64,000 nucleotides of DNA from Elusimicrobia bacterium UBA5214 (GCA_002412545.1 DHVG01000001.1:204228-268227), one strand, 5' to 3'; counted from the first letter of the stretch, positions 34,733 through 44,537 are shown. Program-made: numbers and translations. Notes: a model not told the origin generated them from the sequence alone.

Positions 34733-34819
34733 CGCAAAAGTGCTAAACGCAAAATCACAAAATATTCGCAAAAACGCAAAAGGACTTTTTTGGCGCTTTG
34801 GCGGAAATTTAGCGGTTTA
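34733..34819. repeat. Low-complexity repeat between lysS and lolC
   Basis: Repeated AAACGCAAAA and AGCGxTTTxGCG words on both strands. The lysS 3' end (from 34809) lies inside it. Confidence 0.45.
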
Positions 34820-36296
34820 GCGTGTCAGGACGTAATAACGGAAAAGGTATCGTTTCCCGAATTGAAGAAGTATTAGTTAAAAGCATTACTAAACGGTCAA
34901 TACCAATTCCTAAACCTGCTGCTGGTGGCATACCGTGTTCTAAAGCGGTAAGGAAATCCTCATCTAAAAGCATTGCTTCCTCATCACCTTTTGCTTTTGC
35001 TTTCGCTTGTTCCTCAAGCCGTTTACGCTGTTCTCTCGGGTCATTAAGTTCGGAGTAAGCATTAGCAATTTCTTCACCAGCAATAAAGAGTTCAAAACGT
35101 TCAACTATTTCTGAGTTATCTTTCTTACTTTTTGCTAACGGTGTCCACTTCTTTAGATAATCAGTAACAAAAATCGGTTCGCTTGAGGTGATTACCTCTA
35201 ATTCAGGTAATATTTTCTGGTCAAAAATATAGTCAAAAATTTTATGTTCCGGGGTATCGGTTTTGAGTTCAATTCCTAAATCTTTAGCTAATTTTGCTAA
35301 GTTTATATCGGGTAAATCTTCTTTTATTCCGATATATTTTTTGAATAAGTCAGAAAGTTTAACCCGTTGAAAAGGTAGTTTGAGAGAAATCGTTTTATCT
35401 TGATACTCAAATTCTTCTTTACCAGTGATTTCTTTTGCTAAAAAACAAATCATTTCTTCACTGATTCTCATCATTTCTTCATAGTCAACATACGCTTGGT
35501 ATACTTCCAACATCATAAATTCCGGATTATGTCGGGTAGAGATACCTTCATTACGGAAATTCTTGTTCAATTCGTATATTTTTTCATAACCAGCGACAAG
35601 TAAACGTTTAAGATGGAGTTCCGGAGCAATCCGTAAATATAAATCTACCCCCAAAGCATTATGGTAAGTGGAAAAAGGTTTTGCGGTTGCTCCCCCAGGT
35701 AAAACCTGCAACATTGGTGTTTCTACTTCTAAGAAACCTTTCTGGTCAAGATAATTGCGAATTAAACGAATAACCTTGCTCCGGGTTTCAACAATTTTAT
35801 TTATTTCCGGGTTGACAATTATATCTAAATACCTTTGCCGATAACGGGTTTCTACATCTTTAAGTCCATGCCATTTTTCCGGTAAAGGACGTAATGACTT
35901 ACTTAAAATTTGAAATTTTTCTACTAAAATGGTTAATTCACCAGTTTTTGTACGGAAAACTTGTCCTTCCACACCTAAAAAATCAGCTAAATCAATCGTT
36001 TTCAAAAAAAGGTCATAATTCTCTTTAGCGACAATATCCTCTCGTAAATAAACTTGTATTTTTCCTTTACTATCTTGAAGATGTAAAAAGGTTGACCGTC
36101 CCATTTCCCGTAAAGAAATAATCCGTCCGGCAAAAGAAACTTTCTTTTCACTTTTTTCTCCATTTTTTAAGAAACCAAATTCAGTAATCAGATTTTCACT
36201 GGAATGGGTTACCGTAAATTTTGTCGGATAAGGGTCAATCTTTTTTTCTTCTAAGATTTTTAATTTTTCTTTTCTCTGTTCTATAAGTTTTTCCAT
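34809..36296 (-). CDS. lysS: Lysyl-tRNA synthetase (class II)
   Basis: Charges tRNA-Lys. The 495-residue protein has the N-terminal OB anticodon-binding domain (~55-150; VSFAGRIISLREMGRSTFLHLQD) and the class II core with motif 2 FRNEGISTRHNPEFMMLE and motif 3 GLGIGIDRLVM. Length and order match bacterial LysS. Confidence 0.98.
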   Translation of the reverse strand: MEKLIEQRKEKLKILEEKKIDPYPTKFTVTHSSENLITEFGFLKNGEKSEKKVSFAGRIISLREMGRSTFLHLQDSKGKIQVYLREDIVAKENYDLFLKTIDLADFLGVEGQVFRTKTGELTILVEKFQILSKSLRPLPEKWHGLKDVETRYRQRYLDIIVNPEINKIVETRSKVIRLIRNYLDQKGFLEVETPMLQVLPGGATAKPFSTYHNALGVDLYLRIAPELHLKRLLVAGYEKIYELNKNFRNEGISTRHNPEFMMLEVYQAYVDYEEMMRISEEMICFLAKEITGKEEFEYQDKTISLKLPFQRVKLSDLFKKYIGIKEDLPDINLAKLAKDLGIELKTDTPEHKIFDYIFDQKILPELEVITSSEPIFVTDYLKKWTPLAKSKKDNSEIVERFELFIAGEEIANAYSELNDPREQRKRLEEQAKAKAKGDEEAMLLDEDFLTALEHGMPPAAGLGIGIDRLVMLLTNTSSIRETIPFPLLRPDTLNR

Positions 36297-36444
36297 AAAA
36301 ATCGCGCCAAATCGCCAAAATACTGCTAAATCGCTAAAAAGAATCTCCGCAAGACCGCCGGGAACTTCATTTTAGGATTTTTTGTGCAAGTGTTTAAGAA
36401 CTTTTTCAAAATTCATTTTACTAAATTTTTCTCTCTATGTCAAA

Positions 36445-37576
36445 CTAATGACTTTCGCTCCTCATTCGCCAATCTAAATAGGACTCAATAAACTGGTCAA
36501 GTTCACCGTCCATTACTGCGTTAATGTTGCCGGTTTCCATTCCGGTGCGATGGTCTTTAACCATCTGGTAAGGCATAAAGATATAAGAACGAATCTGACT
36601 ACCCCAAGCAATTTCACCTTTCTCATCGTAATGTTTCTCTAAAGCGAGACGCTGTTTTTCCTTTTCTAACTCGGAGAGTTTTGCTTTTAGGACTTTTAAA
36701 GCGGTAATTTTATTTTTATATTGTGAACGTTCATTTTGGCATTGGACAACAATCCCCGTAGGGAGATGAGTTATTCTTACTGCCGAGTCAGTTTTCTGTA
36801 AATGTTGTCCCCCGTGTCCGGAAGCACGGAAGGTATCAATTCTTAAATCTTCATCCTTAATTTCAATTTTGATTGTATCTTCTATTTCCGGTAAGACATC
36901 GCAGGAAGCAAAAGAGGTATGTCTTCGTTTATTAACATCAAAAGGTGAAATGCGCACTAAACGATGGACACCGATTTCTGATTTCAAATAACCGTAAGCA
37001 TATTCACCTTTGACTAAGAAAGTTACACTTTTTATTCCCGCTTCTTCACCCGGAGAAAGGTCAGTAATAATTGTCGGATATCCTTTCTTATCTGTCCAAC
37101 GGAGATACATCCGGAGAAGCATCTCACACCAGTCACAAGCTTCCGTCCCACCAGCCCCGGCATGTAAAGTCACAATTGCATTGTCTCTATCTTCCGGTTG
37201 AGAAAGTTTAAGCCGAAAATCTAAATTATGGATATCTTTTTCTAAAGTTTTAACTTTTTCTTCAATCTCAGGGAGAAGAATTTTTTCTTCTTCTGGATGT
37301 CCACCTACGGCGGATTCGGCAAGTTCAAGAAGTGTTTCTAATTCTTCAGTTTCTTTTTTAAGTTGATACCAGGGATGGAGGACTTCTTTTAAATTGTTTA
37401 ATTCCTGAAGGATTTTTTGTGCTTCCAGTGGGTTAGCCCAGAATTCTGGCTGGTGAGTTTTTTCTTCAAGTTGACGGATATATTTTTCTTTATTTTCAAC
37501 TTCAAAGGCACCTCCGGAATTTATCTAATTTTTCTTTAAAAAGATTACTTTTTTCTTCCCATTCTTTTAACATCAT
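36445..37576 (-). CDS. prfB: Peptide chain release factor 2 with programmed +1 frameshift
   Basis: Terminates translation at UGA and UAA. The gene is split: a 24-codon first frame starts at ATG 37576 (GAGG upstream) and ends at an in-frame TGA at 37502-37504, directly after CTT. A GGAGG sequence at 37511-37515 sits three bases before CTT-TGA, exactly as in E. coli prfB. After a +1 shift the frame continues from 37503 to 36445, giving 376 residues. The second frame holds the GGQ-type loop GHGGQHLQKTDSAVRITH (catalytic GGQ) and the RF2 specificity tripeptide region. Reading only the open frame (to 37173) would lose the N-terminal domain. The start overlaps the lnt 3' end by 32 bp. Confidence 0.96.
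37502..37515 (-). promoter_or_regulatory. Programmed +1 frameshift site of prfB
   Basis: Minus strand GGAGG-TGC-CTT-TGA: an internal Shine-Dalgarno, a 3-base gap and the slippery CTT-TGA. Low RF2 allows slippage at the UGA, so RF2 controls its own synthesis (known for the family). Confidence 0.92.
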
Positions 37577-39239
37577 TTTTTACCTCTTTTTTAATATACA
37601 ATAAATTTGCCAAAAAAACAAGAGTTATTCCTAAACCTAACCAAACAAAAAGATCACCGTAAAGGGTATAAAAAGTCATCTTCTTTTGGGGATAAATTTG
37701 TTCGGAAAGATCAGCAGTGATAAATATTGGTGTTTGTTTGATTACTCTTCCATAAGGGTCAATAAATGCAGAAATACCGGTATTGGCAGAGCGAACTACA
37801 TATCTGCGGTTTTCCACAGCACGGAAAATGTTCATTGTGAAATGTTGATAAGGAGCAGAAGTTTGTAAAAACCAAGCATCGTTGGTTAAATTAACAATAA
37901 TTTCTGCACCGTTTTTGACAAAATTGCGTACTAAATGGGGAAAAATTGCTTCAAAACAGATGTTCACACCAAACTTGGTGAGTGGTGAGTGGCGAGTGGT
38001 AAGTGGTAAATTAAAAACCGTAAAGTCTTTGCCGGAAGAGAAGTCACCGAGTTCGTTAAGGACTTTAATATACTTGGAAAGAAAATCTTTTAAAGGGATA
38101 GTTTCGCCAAAAGGGACAGGATGGATTTTATCATATTCGGCAAGTAATTTTCCTTCTGGTGAGAAAAGAAATACTGAATTATAGAGTTTATCTTTTTTGT
38201 AATGGACTGAGCCGATAAGATGGTAACAATTACTCTGTTGAATAATCTTTTTTACCTGTTCATAAAGATGTCGTTCATAAAGAAGATATCCGGGAATAGC
38301 ACTTTCGGGCCAGATTATCAAAGAGGGTGATTGGGTAATTCGGTGATTAGGTGATTGGGGATTAGGAATGGATAAGCGAGTAGTTTGTTTGATGAGATTT
38401 TCGTAAGTGTCCATAATTTCTTTTTCATATTCTTTTGACCATTTTTTGTATTGGTCAATGTTGCCTTGAAGTAAAACTACCATAAGTGGTGAGTGATTAG
38501 TGGTTAGTGGTGATTGGTGAGTGGTGTGTGGTGAAAGGACCAAAAACCCATAGACCAAACAAAATAAAAAAACAGTTAAAGTAGGTAAAACTATTCTTAT
38601 TTTTTCTCGCCACTTCCCACTTCCCGCCTCCCACAACCTAAATAAGGTAGTGTTTACTAAAACAATAAGGAAGGATACACCGTAGACACCGGTAAATTCA
38701 GAAATTTGTATAACCGGTAAAAAATTCCATTGGGTATAGCCGAGTAAAGCCCAAGGGAAACCAGTAAAAAGATGACTGCGGAGATATTCTAAGGAAACCC
38801 AGAGAAAAGCAGAAAATAAGTTGATAGTTGGTAGTGGATAGTGGATAGTGAAAAGACGGAAACAAAGAGTAAAAAATCCAAAATAAAGAGCGAGATAGGC
38901 GGATAAAAGGATAAGACAAAGAATGCCAAGGAATAAAGATTCGCCAGCAGTGGTAATGGTAGTAACAATCCAATAGAGTAAACCTAAATATGCAAGAAAA
39001 CCCGTCAAAAAACCTAAAATAAAAGCACTTTTAGGAGATGAATTTTCAATTGCTAAAAAAAGTGGAATTAAAGCAACCCAAGCAAGAGGGAAAAGGTTAA
39101 ATTTAGGAAAACTTAGAATAAGCAGGAAAGTGGAAAGTAAAAGATAAACCCTGCCCTTTTGTTTAGAAAAGTTTTGTTTTTGGGGGATAACTTTTGTGAA
39201 TTTGTCATATATCTTAAACAAAGGGGCGGGGCATTTCAT
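37545..39239 (-). CDS. lnt: Apolipoprotein N-acyltransferase Lnt
   Basis: Adds the third acyl chain to the N-terminal cysteine of lipoproteins at the inner membrane. The 564-residue protein has about six N-terminal membrane helices (~30-230) and a nitrilase-type domain with the catalytic triad: E in IIWPESAIPG, K in YDKIHPVPFGE, C in VNICFEAIFP. Four low-complexity peptides (SPNHRITQSPS, HTTHQSPLTTNHSPLM, LTTRHSPLTK, HYPLPTIN) match tandem DNA repeats and look like insertions; they make the protein longer than the usual ~510. The start overlaps mlaD (ATGA) and its end overlaps prfB. Confidence 0.93.
   Translation of the reverse strand: MKCPAPLFKIYDKFTKVIPQKQNFSKQKGRVYLLLSTFLLILSFPKFNLFPLAWVALIPLFLAIENSSPKSAFILGFLTGFLAYLGLLYWIVTTITTAGESLFLGILCLILLSAYLALYFGFFTLCFRLFTIHYPLPTINLFSAFLWVSLEYLRSHLFTGFPWALLGYTQWNFLPVIQISEFTGVYGVSFLIVLVNTTLFRLWEAGSGKWREKIRIVLPTLTVFLFCLVYGFLVLSPHTTHQSPLTTNHSPLMVVLLQGNIDQYKKWSKEYEKEIMDTYENLIKQTTRLSIPNPQSPNHRITQSPSLIIWPESAIPGYLLYERHLYEQVKKIIQQSNCYHLIGSVHYKKDKLYNSVFLFSPEGKLLAEYDKIHPVPFGETIPLKDFLSKYIKVLNELGDFSSGKDFTVFNLPLTTRHSPLTKFGVNICFEAIFPHLVRNFVKNGAEIIVNLTNDAWFLQTSAPYQHFTMNIFRAVENRRYVVRSANTGISAFIDPYGRVIKQTPIFITADLSEQIYPQKKMTFYTLYGDLFVWLGLGITLVFLANLLYIKKEVKNDVKRMGRKK
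37976..38852. repeat. Four tandem-repeat insertions inside lnt
   Basis: GGTGAGTGGT/GTGATTAGGT-type tandem repeats lie at 37976-38010, 38325-38373, 38484-38534 and 38818-38852. Each keeps the lnt frame. The same word family occurs in leuS and tlyA. Confidence 0.65.
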
Positions 39240-40153
39240 TTGCTATTTTTTTCTGTCGGTTGTGGTGTTTCCTTCTTGGGAGGAAGTTCTTCCTTTTTTC
39301 GGGTTTCGTCTTCTTGGACATAACCACGCAAGAGCCAGTGTTTCTGAGCAGCGATGATCAGTTTTTTTACTTCTTCAACAGTTTTTTTTGCTTCTTCAAT
39401 AGTTTCCTGGACTTTGGTCACTGTCGGTGGAGCTTGAGCCGCTGACTTTTCTAAATTTTGACTTGCCATTTCTAAGTTACCAAGAATTCTCTTTGTGGTG
39501 CTAAATACTTCTTCAGCATTTTTGTACATTTTTCTATCATCTTTGAGCAAGTAACCAATACTTCCTTTACCTTCATTTAGTTCAGTAGTAATCTCCCGAA
39601 TGTTTTTCAGGACTATAGACAGTTCACCTTCCGGAGAGACTAATTTTTCCGTAATTTGAAAAATATTATCAGAAATTTTTTCTATATATTCCAGGGTCGG
39701 AGTAATTTTCTGGGCAATATCGGTTATTTCTACTGCCATATGCGCAGAGATTTTATCTTCATTTTCCAGAATTGGTGAATCAACTGCCCCGAGCGTAATA
39801 TTAAGAAATTTTTCACCGGCTAGACCTTCGCGAGCTATACTTACAATTGAATTGTTTCTAATTTTTTCTTGGAATTTTTTTCTTATCTTCATAACTACTT
39901 CAACTTTATTTTCCGGAGTGAAATTTACCGAATCAACTGTACCTACTTCAATACCCGCAAGTTTAACGATTGTCCCGGGAGTTAGACCATAACCTTCATT
40001 AAGTATAGTCCGGATACGGTAGTCCTGTTCGAACATTCCTTTCTTTTTCCCAACAAAGAAAAAGGTTAAAAGAAGAAAAATTAAAGAAAAAAGAACAAAA
40101 AAAGTGATAATTTTTTCTAAAGTTTTAATCGAATAACGATGGATATAATGCAT
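39236..40153 (-). CDS. mlaD: MlaD-like MCE-domain lipid transport protein
   Basis: A 305-residue inner-membrane-anchored protein: one membrane helix (~15-33), an MCE domain (~40-125; GYGLTPGTIVKLAGIEVGTV, SIAREGLAGEKFLNITLGA), then a helical region and a charged Pro/Lys/Glu-rich tail. MlaD forms the periplasmic lipid-binding ring of Mla-type transporters, moving phospholipids between membranes. It follows mlaF and mlaE in one operon; no mlaC or mlaB is seen. Confidence 0.88.
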   Translation of the reverse strand: MHYIHRYSIKTLEKIITFFVLFSLIFLLLTFFFVGKKKGMFEQDYRIRTILNEGYGLTPGTIVKLAGIEVGTVDSVNFTPENKVEVVMKIRKKFQEKIRNNSIVSIAREGLAGEKFLNITLGAVDSPILENEDKISAHMAVEITDIAQKITPTLEYIEKISDNIFQITEKLVSPEGELSIVLKNIREITTELNEGKGSIGYLLKDDRKMYKNAEEVFSTTKRILGNLEMASQNLEKSAAQAPPTVTKVQETIEEAKKTVEEVKKLIIAAQKHWLLRGYVQEDETRKKEELPPKKETPQPTEKNSK

Positions 40154-40173
40154 TTCTCTCTCCTCAAATAATT

Positions 40174-40908
40174 CTACTTTATTTTTGGTAAATGAGCAAT
40201 AAGTTTATCTTTTACATCTTCTAAATGTTCAAATACTGATATTTTAGCCGATTCAATTATAGCTAAACGTTTGGCTAATCTTAACACCGTAGGAATATTA
40301 TAAGTAGCCACTATAGAAGTGATACCATTTTCGTTAACTTTCTTGATTATCTCGGAAACTATTTCTCCACCTAAAGTATCAAGTTCAGCAGTAGGTTCAT
40401 CGTAAAAAACAATTTCTGGTTCCATTATCAATGCCCGGGCAATACTGGCTCGTTTTTTAATGTTTGGCGTAAGTTCAGCTGGGAATTTGTTTTGGTATTC
40501 TACAATTTCCAGAAGGTTCATTTTTTCTTTCACTTTAGCGAGGATACTTTCTTCATCTAAGTTAGTGTGATAGCGTAAAGGTAAAGCAAGATTATCAATT
40601 ATCCGCATATTACTCAGAAGTGCTGATTCTTGAAATACAAAACCAATCTGAGAACGTATTTTTTGTAATTCACTGCTGGGGATGTTGTTAAGGTCAATTC
40701 CTTTGAATTTTACTGTCCCATTTGACGGTTTAAGTAGACCAATACATAATTTGAGTAAATCGCTTTTATGTGAACCGCTGGGTGCAAAAATGACAAAAAT
40801 TTCACCGGCATAAATTTGTAAACTAAACTCGGCAAATACTTTTTCTCCATCAAGAGTAAAATAAACATTTTCTAATTCTAATACTATTGGGGCACTCAGG
40901 TTATCCAT
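40174..40908 (-). CDS. MlaF-like ABC ATPase with degenerate catalytic motifs
   Basis: A 244-residue ABC ATPase in the position of MlaF. The Walker A region reads APSGSHKSD (42-50) instead of GPSGSGKST; K48 and S49 remain, but the third glycine is H47. The signature is LTPNI (146-150) rather than LSGGM/Q, and the H-loop histidine is Y203 (ATYN). Walker B with the catalytic glutamate (YDEPTAELD, E171) is intact. Normal ATP binding or hydrolysis is therefore doubtful, although family membership is clear. It may act as a weak or regulatory ATPase, or the system may be inactive or work with a second ATPase. It overlaps mlaE by 8 bp. Confidence 0.85.
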   Translation of the reverse strand: MDNLSAPIVLELENVYFTLDGEKVFAEFSLQIYAGEIFVIFAPSGSHKSDLLKLCIGLLKPSNGTVKFKGIDLNNIPSSELQKIRSQIGFVFQESALLSNMRIIDNLALPLRYHTNLDEESILAKVKEKMNLLEIVEYQNKFPAELTPNIKKRASIARALIMEPEIVFYDEPTAELDTLGGEIVSEIIKKVNENGITSIVATYNIPTVLRLAKRLAIIESAKISVFEHLEDVKDKLIAHLPKIK

Positions 40909-41704
40909 AAGTCAAGACGGTAACCGTACCATTAAGAATAATAATGAAAATTATTGAATTAACGATTGCTCTCGTTGTCTGTTGTGGTATTTCCGTAGGT
41001 GATATTTTTACCGATAGCCCATGGTAGCAACTAATCAGCGAAATAATTAACCCGAAAGATAAACTCTTCAAGAGACAGATGAAAATATCTTTGAAACTTA
41101 AAGCCGAAATTAAGCTACTAAAAAGAGTATATAATGATGCTTTAAGAAGGAAGGCAGAAACAATAAATCCGCCAAGGATAGAAACAAAATTAAAATACAA
41201 AGTTAAACAAAACATCGCTACAATACATCCGATAATTCGTGGGAAAATAATTAGATGGAATGGATTGATACCCATCACTTCTAAGACATCAATTTCGTTG
41301 GAAATTCTCATTGTCCCGATTTCCGTAGCAATCGCTGAACCGGAACGGCTAATTACTAAAAATGCAGTCAGTAAAGGGCTCATTTCTCGGACAATTGCTA
41401 AAACCAGTATTTTACCGATTAAATTTACCGCTCCGACTTTTGACAACTGGGGTACAGCTTGGAGAATTACAATTACTCCTAAGGATAAGGCAATTACACT
41501 GACAATCAACAAAGCGTCAATACCGGTAAAAATAATTTGGTTTAAAGTAATTTTTCTTACTATTCTTCTGCCTTCTAAGGGAGCAAGAAAAAATATTTTT
41601 CCAGTTAAATATAACAGAAGAAAAAGGTCAGAAAGATATCTAAAAAATGAAAGTATTCTTTTGTCAATAGTTCGAGTTATCTTATTTATTATTTCCCACA
41701 GCAT
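40901..41704 (-). CDS. mlaE: MlaE-type ABC transporter permease
   Basis: A 267-residue inner-membrane protein with about five to six helices, the permease partner of MlaF and MlaD. The conserved MlaE/YrbE segment is SRSGSAIATEIGTMRISNEI (about 120-139), followed by IDVLEVMGINP. It overlaps secA (16 bp) upstream and mlaF (8 bp) downstream, giving the order secA-mlaE-mlaF-mlaD-lnt. Confidence 0.93.
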   Translation of the reverse strand: MLWEIINKITRTIDKRILSFFRYLSDLFLLLYLTGKIFFLAPLEGRRIVRKITLNQIIFTGIDALLIVSVIALSLGVIVILQAVPQLSKVGAVNLIGKILVLAIVREMSPLLTAFLVISRSGSAIATEIGTMRISNEIDVLEVMGINPFHLIIFPRIIGCIVAMFCLTLYFNFVSILGGFIVSAFLLKASLYTLFSSLISALSFKDIFICLLKSLSFGLIISLISCYHGLSVKISPTEIPQQTTRAIVNSIIFIIILNGTVTVLTYG

Positions 41705-44301
41705 TTTTTATATTTTTTTCCACTACCACAAGGACAAGGGTCATTCCGACCAATCTTTTTCGGAAGATTAACCGATTCTTTTGAAGAACCAGAAGTAACC
41801 AACACCGGTTCTTTTTCTTTCCTTGGTGCACCGCTAATCACTGGAGTTGCTCTTCTTACTGGTTGAGGTACAATTTGCAGACGGAAAAGATACTCTAAAG
41901 TCTCTTCACGGATACGACGCATCATATTCTGAAATAGAGCATTCGATTCGCTTTTATATTCTATGAGAGGGTCCTTCTGTCCGTAAGCACGTAAACCGAT
42001 TCCTTTCCGTAACTGGTCTAAGTCATATAGATGCTCCTTCCAGCAAGTATCAATTACCTGTAAAAGGACCATTCTTTCTAAATGACGGATTAAATCCTTG
42101 CCAAGTTGATTTTCACGCATTTCGTAAGCAGTGGAAAGATTTTTTTGTAAATACTCTACAAGATTTTCTTTCTTAAAAGTTAAAATTCTTTCTTTCTCTA
42201 AATTAAGTTCAATTCCGTAAACTCGCCGGAGCCAAATTTTTAGGTTATCTAAATCCCAATTTTCGGCATATTTATCGGTAGCATAGGTATCGGTTTTTTC
42301 CTCAATACTTTCGTCAAGCATATCTCTGATTCGTCCGGAGACATCTTCACCATCTAAAATTGCATTTCTTAAGGCGTAGATTGCCTCTCGTTGCATATTC
42401 ATTACATTGTCATATTCAAGTAATTGCTTACGAATATCAAAATTTGTCGCTTCTACTCTTGCCTGTGCTTGTTCAATTGCTTTACTTATCCAGGGATGTT
42501 CAATTTGTTCCCCTTCCTGCATACCTAATTTTTCCATTAACGGTGCAATCCGGCCTGAACCAAAAAGACGCATCAGTTCATCTTCTAAAGAAAGATAAAA
42601 TCGTGATGAACCGGGGTCACCCTGTCTTCCCGAGCGTCCGCGGAGTTGGTTATCAATTCGTCTCGCTTCGTGTCTTTCCGTACCAAGTATATGTAGTCCA
42701 CCTAAAGAAACGACAAATTTCTGTTCTTCAAGGTCAGGAGGATTACCCCCAAGGATAATATCGGTTCCTCTTCCCGCCATATTCGTAGCAATAGTTACCA
42801 TACTTTTCCGTCCGGCTTGAGCAATAATTTGTGCTTCCATTTCGTGGTATTTAGCATTAAGTACATTATGCGGAACACCTTTACGGCGCAGTGTAGCGGA
42901 AAGTTTTTCACTTTTTTCAATTGACCTTGTTCCGACTAATACCGGCTGTCCTTTTTTCCATAAATCTTCAATTTCATTAATTATTGCATTATCTTTTTCT
43001 TTCTCGGTTTTATAAATTGCATCAGGATAATCAAGACGAATCATTTGTTTATTTGGAGGCACTACCACCACGTCAAGTTTGTAAACACTGAAGAATTCTT
43101 CCGCTGAGGTTAATGCTGTGCCGGTCATCCCGGCAAGTTTTTTATAAAGACGGAAAAAATTTTGAAAAGTAATTGTAGCTAAAGTTTGGTTTTCTTCGGC
43201 AATCCTTAAATTTTCTTTCGCTTCAATTGCTTGGTGTAAACCTTCTGACCAACGTCTTCCGGGCATTAAACGTCCGGTGAATTCATCAACAATTACTACT
43301 TGACCATCTTTAACTACATAATCAACATCACGTTGGAAAAGTTTATGTGCCCGTAATGCCTGGGAGATATGGTGAACCCATTCCGATTGGATATTTTCAT
43401 ATAAATTTTTTACTCCGATTAATCTTTCACATTTAGCGATTCCCTGGTCAGTCAGAGTTACATTTTTTGCTTTTTCGTCAAGGACATAGTCATATCCTTT
43501 AGTTAAATCAATACCTTTATATTTAGCGTCAATTTCTTCGGCCTCGCTGATAAATTTACCTTTAAGTTGCGGTACAATACGGTTAATGATGTAATATTTA
43601 TCGGTAGATTCTTCGGCTGGTCCGGAGATGATTAATGGTGTCCTCGCTTCATCAATTAAAATAAAATCTACTTCGTCAACAATTGCGTAGTTTAATTCGC
43701 GTAAAACACGGTCTTCTTTACGCACGACCATATTATCGCGTAAATAATCAAAACCAATTTCGTTATTCGTTACATAAGTAATGTCACACTGGTATGCTTC
43801 TTTCCGTGTTTCATTATCTAAGTCATGCTGGATATATCCCACTTTTAAACCAAGAAATTCAAAGATTGGACCCATCCAATAACGGTCACGTTTAGCTAAA
43901 TAATCGTTCACCGTAACAATGTGTACACCTTTACCTTCTAAAGCATTAAGATAAGCCGATAAAGTAGCGACCAAAGTTTTACCTTCACCGGTTTTCATTT
44001 CGGCAATTTTGCCCTGATGCAGAACTATCCCACCCATCAGTTGCACATCAAAATGTCTTAACCCGATAGTGCGTTTGCCTACTTCCCGAACTACGGCGAA
44101 AGTTTCCGGGAGAAGGTCGTCAAGTGTTTCCCCCTTGTTTAAGCGTTCTTTAAATTCAACAGTTTTTGCGGCTAATTCTTTATCCGCAAGGGCAGAAATA
44201 TCGGGTTCTAAAGAATTTATCTCTTCAGCAATTGGTTGCAAACGACGTAAATCGCGTTGATTTTTTGACCCTAAAATTAGACGCAAAATTAAGTTCAACA
44301 T
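41689..44301 (-). CDS. secA: Protein translocase ATPase SecA
   Basis: Motor that pushes unfolded preproteins through SecYEG. The 870-residue protein has MKTGEGKTLVATLSAYLNAL (Walker A), the DEVDF Walker B-type motif (IVDEVDFILIDEARTPLIIS), MAGMTGTA, and AGRGTDIILGG, and ends in the zinc/SecB-binding motif CPCGSGKKYKKCCGK. Length fits. A promoter and a perfect inverted repeat lie upstream. Confidence 0.98.
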   Translation of the reverse strand: MLNLILRLILGSKNQRDLRRLQPIAEEINSLEPDISALADKELAAKTVEFKERLNKGETLDDLLPETFAVVREVGKRTIGLRHFDVQLMGGIVLHQGKIAEMKTGEGKTLVATLSAYLNALEGKGVHIVTVNDYLAKRDRYWMGPIFEFLGLKVGYIQHDLDNETRKEAYQCDITYVTNNEIGFDYLRDNMVVRKEDRVLRELNYAIVDEVDFILIDEARTPLIISGPAEESTDKYYIINRIVPQLKGKFISEAEEIDAKYKGIDLTKGYDYVLDEKAKNVTLTDQGIAKCERLIGVKNLYENIQSEWVHHISQALRAHKLFQRDVDYVVKDGQVVIVDEFTGRLMPGRRWSEGLHQAIEAKENLRIAEENQTLATITFQNFFRLYKKLAGMTGTALTSAEEFFSVYKLDVVVVPPNKQMIRLDYPDAIYKTEKEKDNAIINEIEDLWKKGQPVLVGTRSIEKSEKLSATLRRKGVPHNVLNAKYHEMEAQIIAQAGRKSMVTIATNMAGRGTDIILGGNPPDLEEQKFVVSLGGLHILGTERHEARRIDNQLRGRSGRQGDPGSSRFYLSLEDELMRLFGSGRIAPLMEKLGMQEGEQIEHPWISKAIEQAQARVEATNFDIRKQLLEYDNVMNMQREAIYALRNAILDGEDVSGRIRDMLDESIEEKTDTYATDKYAENWDLDNLKIWLRRVYGIELNLEKERILTFKKENLVEYLQKNLSTAYEMRENQLGKDLIRHLERMVLLQVIDTCWKEHLYDLDQLRKGIGLRAYGQKDPLIEYKSESNALFQNMMRRIREETLEYLFRLQIVPQPVRRATPVISGAPRKEKEPVLVTSGSSKESVNLPKKIGRNDPCPCGSGKKYKKCCGK

Positions 44302-44397
44302 TTACCTAAATATTGATTACAGCGATTATTAAAGGCGATTACAGCGATTTTATCTATGTTGTTTATCACCATCATCGTTATTTTATCGTTGTAATCA

Positions 44398-44429
44398 AAG
44401 ATTGTTGATTTTCCAACAATCTTATTGTA
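44398..44429 (-). promoter_or_regulatory. secA promoter -10 region with perfect inverted repeat at the start site
   Basis: Minus strand TGG-TACAAT (-10 at 44424-44429, extended form) is followed by a perfect 10-bp inverted repeat AAGATTGTTG-6-CAACAATCTT (44398-44423) that covers the predicted start. It could be an operator or a 5' hairpin of the mRNA. A TTGTTT -35 candidate lies 17 bp upstream. Confidence 0.45.
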
Positions 44430-44447
44430 CCAGATTTTTCCTAAAAA

Positions 44448-44537
44448 AACAAATCCCCCTCTTTTCTTGCTTGCCTCTGCGTCTCTCGACGCAAGTCGTG
44501 GCAGCGGGCGAAAGCAAGAAGGGGGGATTTGTTTTTT
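44448..44537. terminator. Bidirectional rho-independent terminator between csp and secA
   Basis: A long inverted repeat (AAACAAATCCCCC..TTCTTGCTT on one side, AAGCAAGAAGGGGGGATTTG on the other) with a T-run on each end in both directions and an inner GCGTC..GACGC hairpin. The segment 44302-44569 holds no credible gene. Confidence 0.85.

Noticed and set aside
36445..37173. Short 242-residue RF2 as a separate gene
   Set aside because: The upstream in-frame sequence continues the RF2 N-terminal domain and joins through a canonical frameshift site.
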